Shown here one piece after another: positions 6,546-7,603 of a stretch of DNA of 7,603 nt. Numbering within the stretch: the first letter of the stretch is position 1; every line of letters begins with the position of its first letter. Position numbers and translations under genes: made by a program. Origin of the DNA: an uncultured Chitinophagaceae bacterium (GTDB taxonomy: Bacteria; Bacteroidota; Bacteroidia; Chitinophagales; Chitinophagaceae); contig CAMPGG010000159.1 of assembly GCA_946885335.1 (NCBI GenBank), positions 1 to 7,603 on the forward strand, read 5' to 3'. The notes under the pieces were generated by a model that did no database searches, was not told the DNA's origin, and saw nothing but the letters and a program-made list of their open reading frames with translations.

Positions 6546-7603
6546 ATGAACGTAATAAATATAAAATTGAAAAGTAGGGGAAGCGTACAATCAAACTTGC
6601 AAATTAAACATACATCTGTATCAGCGGGTTGTAAAATTCTATTGGGAGTTTTTTTATTGTGTTCATTTTTTACAAAAGCGCAGTCACCTGTAAATTATGC
6701 CAAACTGGTTAATCCCTTTATTGGCACCGGCGGGCACGGGCATACTTACCCGGGTGCTTCCATGCCTTTTGGTATGATGCAGTTAAGCCCCGATACACGA
6801 CTCGAAGGCTGGGATGGATGCAGCGGTTATCATTATTCTGATTCCATCATGTATGGATTTTCGCATACGCATTTGAGTGGTACCGGCATTGCAGACTACT
6901 GCGATGTTCTGTTGATGCCATTTACCGGTGAAGTGAAGTGGAAGAATAATGAATATGCTTCTCCTTTTTCACACAAAAATGAAAAAGCACATGCCGGTTA
7001 CTATGAAGTATTACTGGATAAACATAATATTCATGCGGCACTCACTACCTCAACGCGTTCGGGCATGCATGCCTACACTTTTCCAACCAATGCAACAGAA
7101 GGAAAAGTATTGATTGATCTGAAACACCGGGACGAAGTACTGGAATCTTCTTTGCAAATTGTGAATGATTATGAAGTGATGGGTATGCGCCGCAGTAAAT
7201 CATGGGCAACGGATCAAACCGTTTTTTTCTATTTAAAATTTGAAAAGCCCATCAAAGATTATGGTATTGCATTAAACGATGAATTGCAAAAGGGAATTAA
7301 ATCAGCTAATGGAAAAAATATCAAATCCTATTTCAGCTTTGATTTGCCGGCAGATAAAAAAATTCATGTAAAAGTCGGTATCTCTGGTGTAAGCATGGAG
7401 AATGCAAAACTTAATCTGGATACGGAAATACCGGCATGGGATTTTGCCAAATTGAAAACAGGTGCTGAAGATGCATGGAACCAGGAATTAGGAAAAATTG
7501 AAGTGAAGGGTGGCAGCAGCGATCAACGCACTGTTTTTTATACCGCTTTGTATCATGCCAGTTTAGCGCCTAATATTTACACCGATGTGAATGGTGAATA
7601 CCG
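6546..7603 (+). CDS. GH92 exo-alpha-mannosidase, N-terminal part (runs off the window)
   Basis: The open frame from ATG 6546 continues to the window end without a stop, giving 352 complete codons plus two bases. Full GH92 enzymes are about 700-780 residues, so roughly half is present. GH92 hallmarks are clear: NPFIGTGGHGHTYPGA (56-71), MPFGMMQLSPDTR (73-85), GWDGCSGYHYSDS (88-100), YGFSHTHLSGTG (103-114) and DVLLMPF (120-126). This is the N-terminal beta-sandwich domain. The calcium-binding (alpha/alpha)6 domain carrying the catalytic acid and base lies beyond the window. Family members are calcium-dependent inverting exo-enzymes that remove alpha-1,2-, 1,3-, 1,4- or 1,6-linked mannose; the linkage cannot be read here. 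A hydrophobic signal core (KILLGVFLLCSFF, 30-42) with a likely cut at TKA before QSP (45/46) suggests export to the periplasm, and no lipobox is placed correctly. About 29 polar residues before the core make the N-terminus unusually long, but no later in-frame ATG precedes the core. A 189-base gap with a terminator separates it from the SusD gene. Confidence 0.94.
   Translation, partial: MNVINIKLKSRGSVQSNLQIKHTSVSAGCKILLGVFLLCSFFTKAQSPVNYAKLVNPFIGTGGHGHTYPGASMPFGMMQLSPDTRLEGWDGCSGYHYSDSIMYGFSHTHLSGTGIADYCDVLLMPFTGEVKWKNNEYASPFSHKNEKAHAGYYEVLLDKHNIHAALTTSTRSGMHAYTFPTNATEGKVLIDLKHRDEVLESSLQIVNDYEVMGMRRSKSWATDQTVFFYLKFEKPIKDYGIALNDELQKGIKSANGKNIKSYFSFDLPADKKIHVKVGISGVSMENAKLNLDTEIPAWDFAKLKTGAEDAWNQELGKIEVKGGSSDQRTVFYTALYHASLAPNIYTDVNGEY

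Noticed and set aside
6621..6662. Cysteines near the GH92 signal (SAGC at 26-29, LLC at 37-39) as lipoprotein attachment sites
   Set aside because: SAGC precedes the hydrophobic core instead of following it, and LLC lacks the small residue expected before the cysteine. Cleavage after TKA fits better.

Overview
The window reads as part of a glycan-utilisation locus (polysaccharide utilisation locus, PUL) from a Bacteroidota bacterium. The evidence is an adjacent SusC/SusD pair, AT-rich gene leaders with little or no Shine-Dalgarno sequence, and a moderately AT-rich base composition. The protein style (SusC signature blocks, a SusD-like lipoprotein ending in LWWAQK) suggests the Chitinophagaceae/Chitinophagales, but that is an impression without a database search and no genus is claimed.

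All four genes lie on the plus strand. Positions 35-1255 encode a ROK-family (NagC/Mlc/XylR-like) transcription regulator. After 44 bases, 1300-4425 encodes a SusC-type TonB-dependent outer-membrane transporter. After 26 more bases, 4452-6356 encodes its SusD-type surface lipoprotein. These three genes look like one transcription unit, closed by a strong hairpin terminator at about 6391-6428. A 189-base gap follows. A fourth gene begins at 6546 and runs off the window end: the N-terminal part of a glycoside hydrolase family 92 (GH92) exo-alpha-mannosidase with a signal peptide.

Proposed working model (inference): SusD captures an alpha-mannose-containing glycan at the cell surface and SusC imports it in a TonB-dependent way. 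The GH92 enzyme trims terminal alpha-mannosyl residues in the periplasm or at the envelope. The ROK protein senses a sugar or sugar phosphate in the cytoplasm and adjusts transcription. The substrate could be yeast/fungal mannan, high-mannose N-glycans or a similar mannoside. The GH92 gene is the only direct substrate clue.

The families are all known, and I see no CRISPR array, RNA gene, insertion sequence or clearly new system. The less ordinary points are the ROK regulator placed directly at the head of a susCD operon, the terminator that separates the transporter genes from the mannosidase, and repeated TTTAAAA-type leader elements before the genes.
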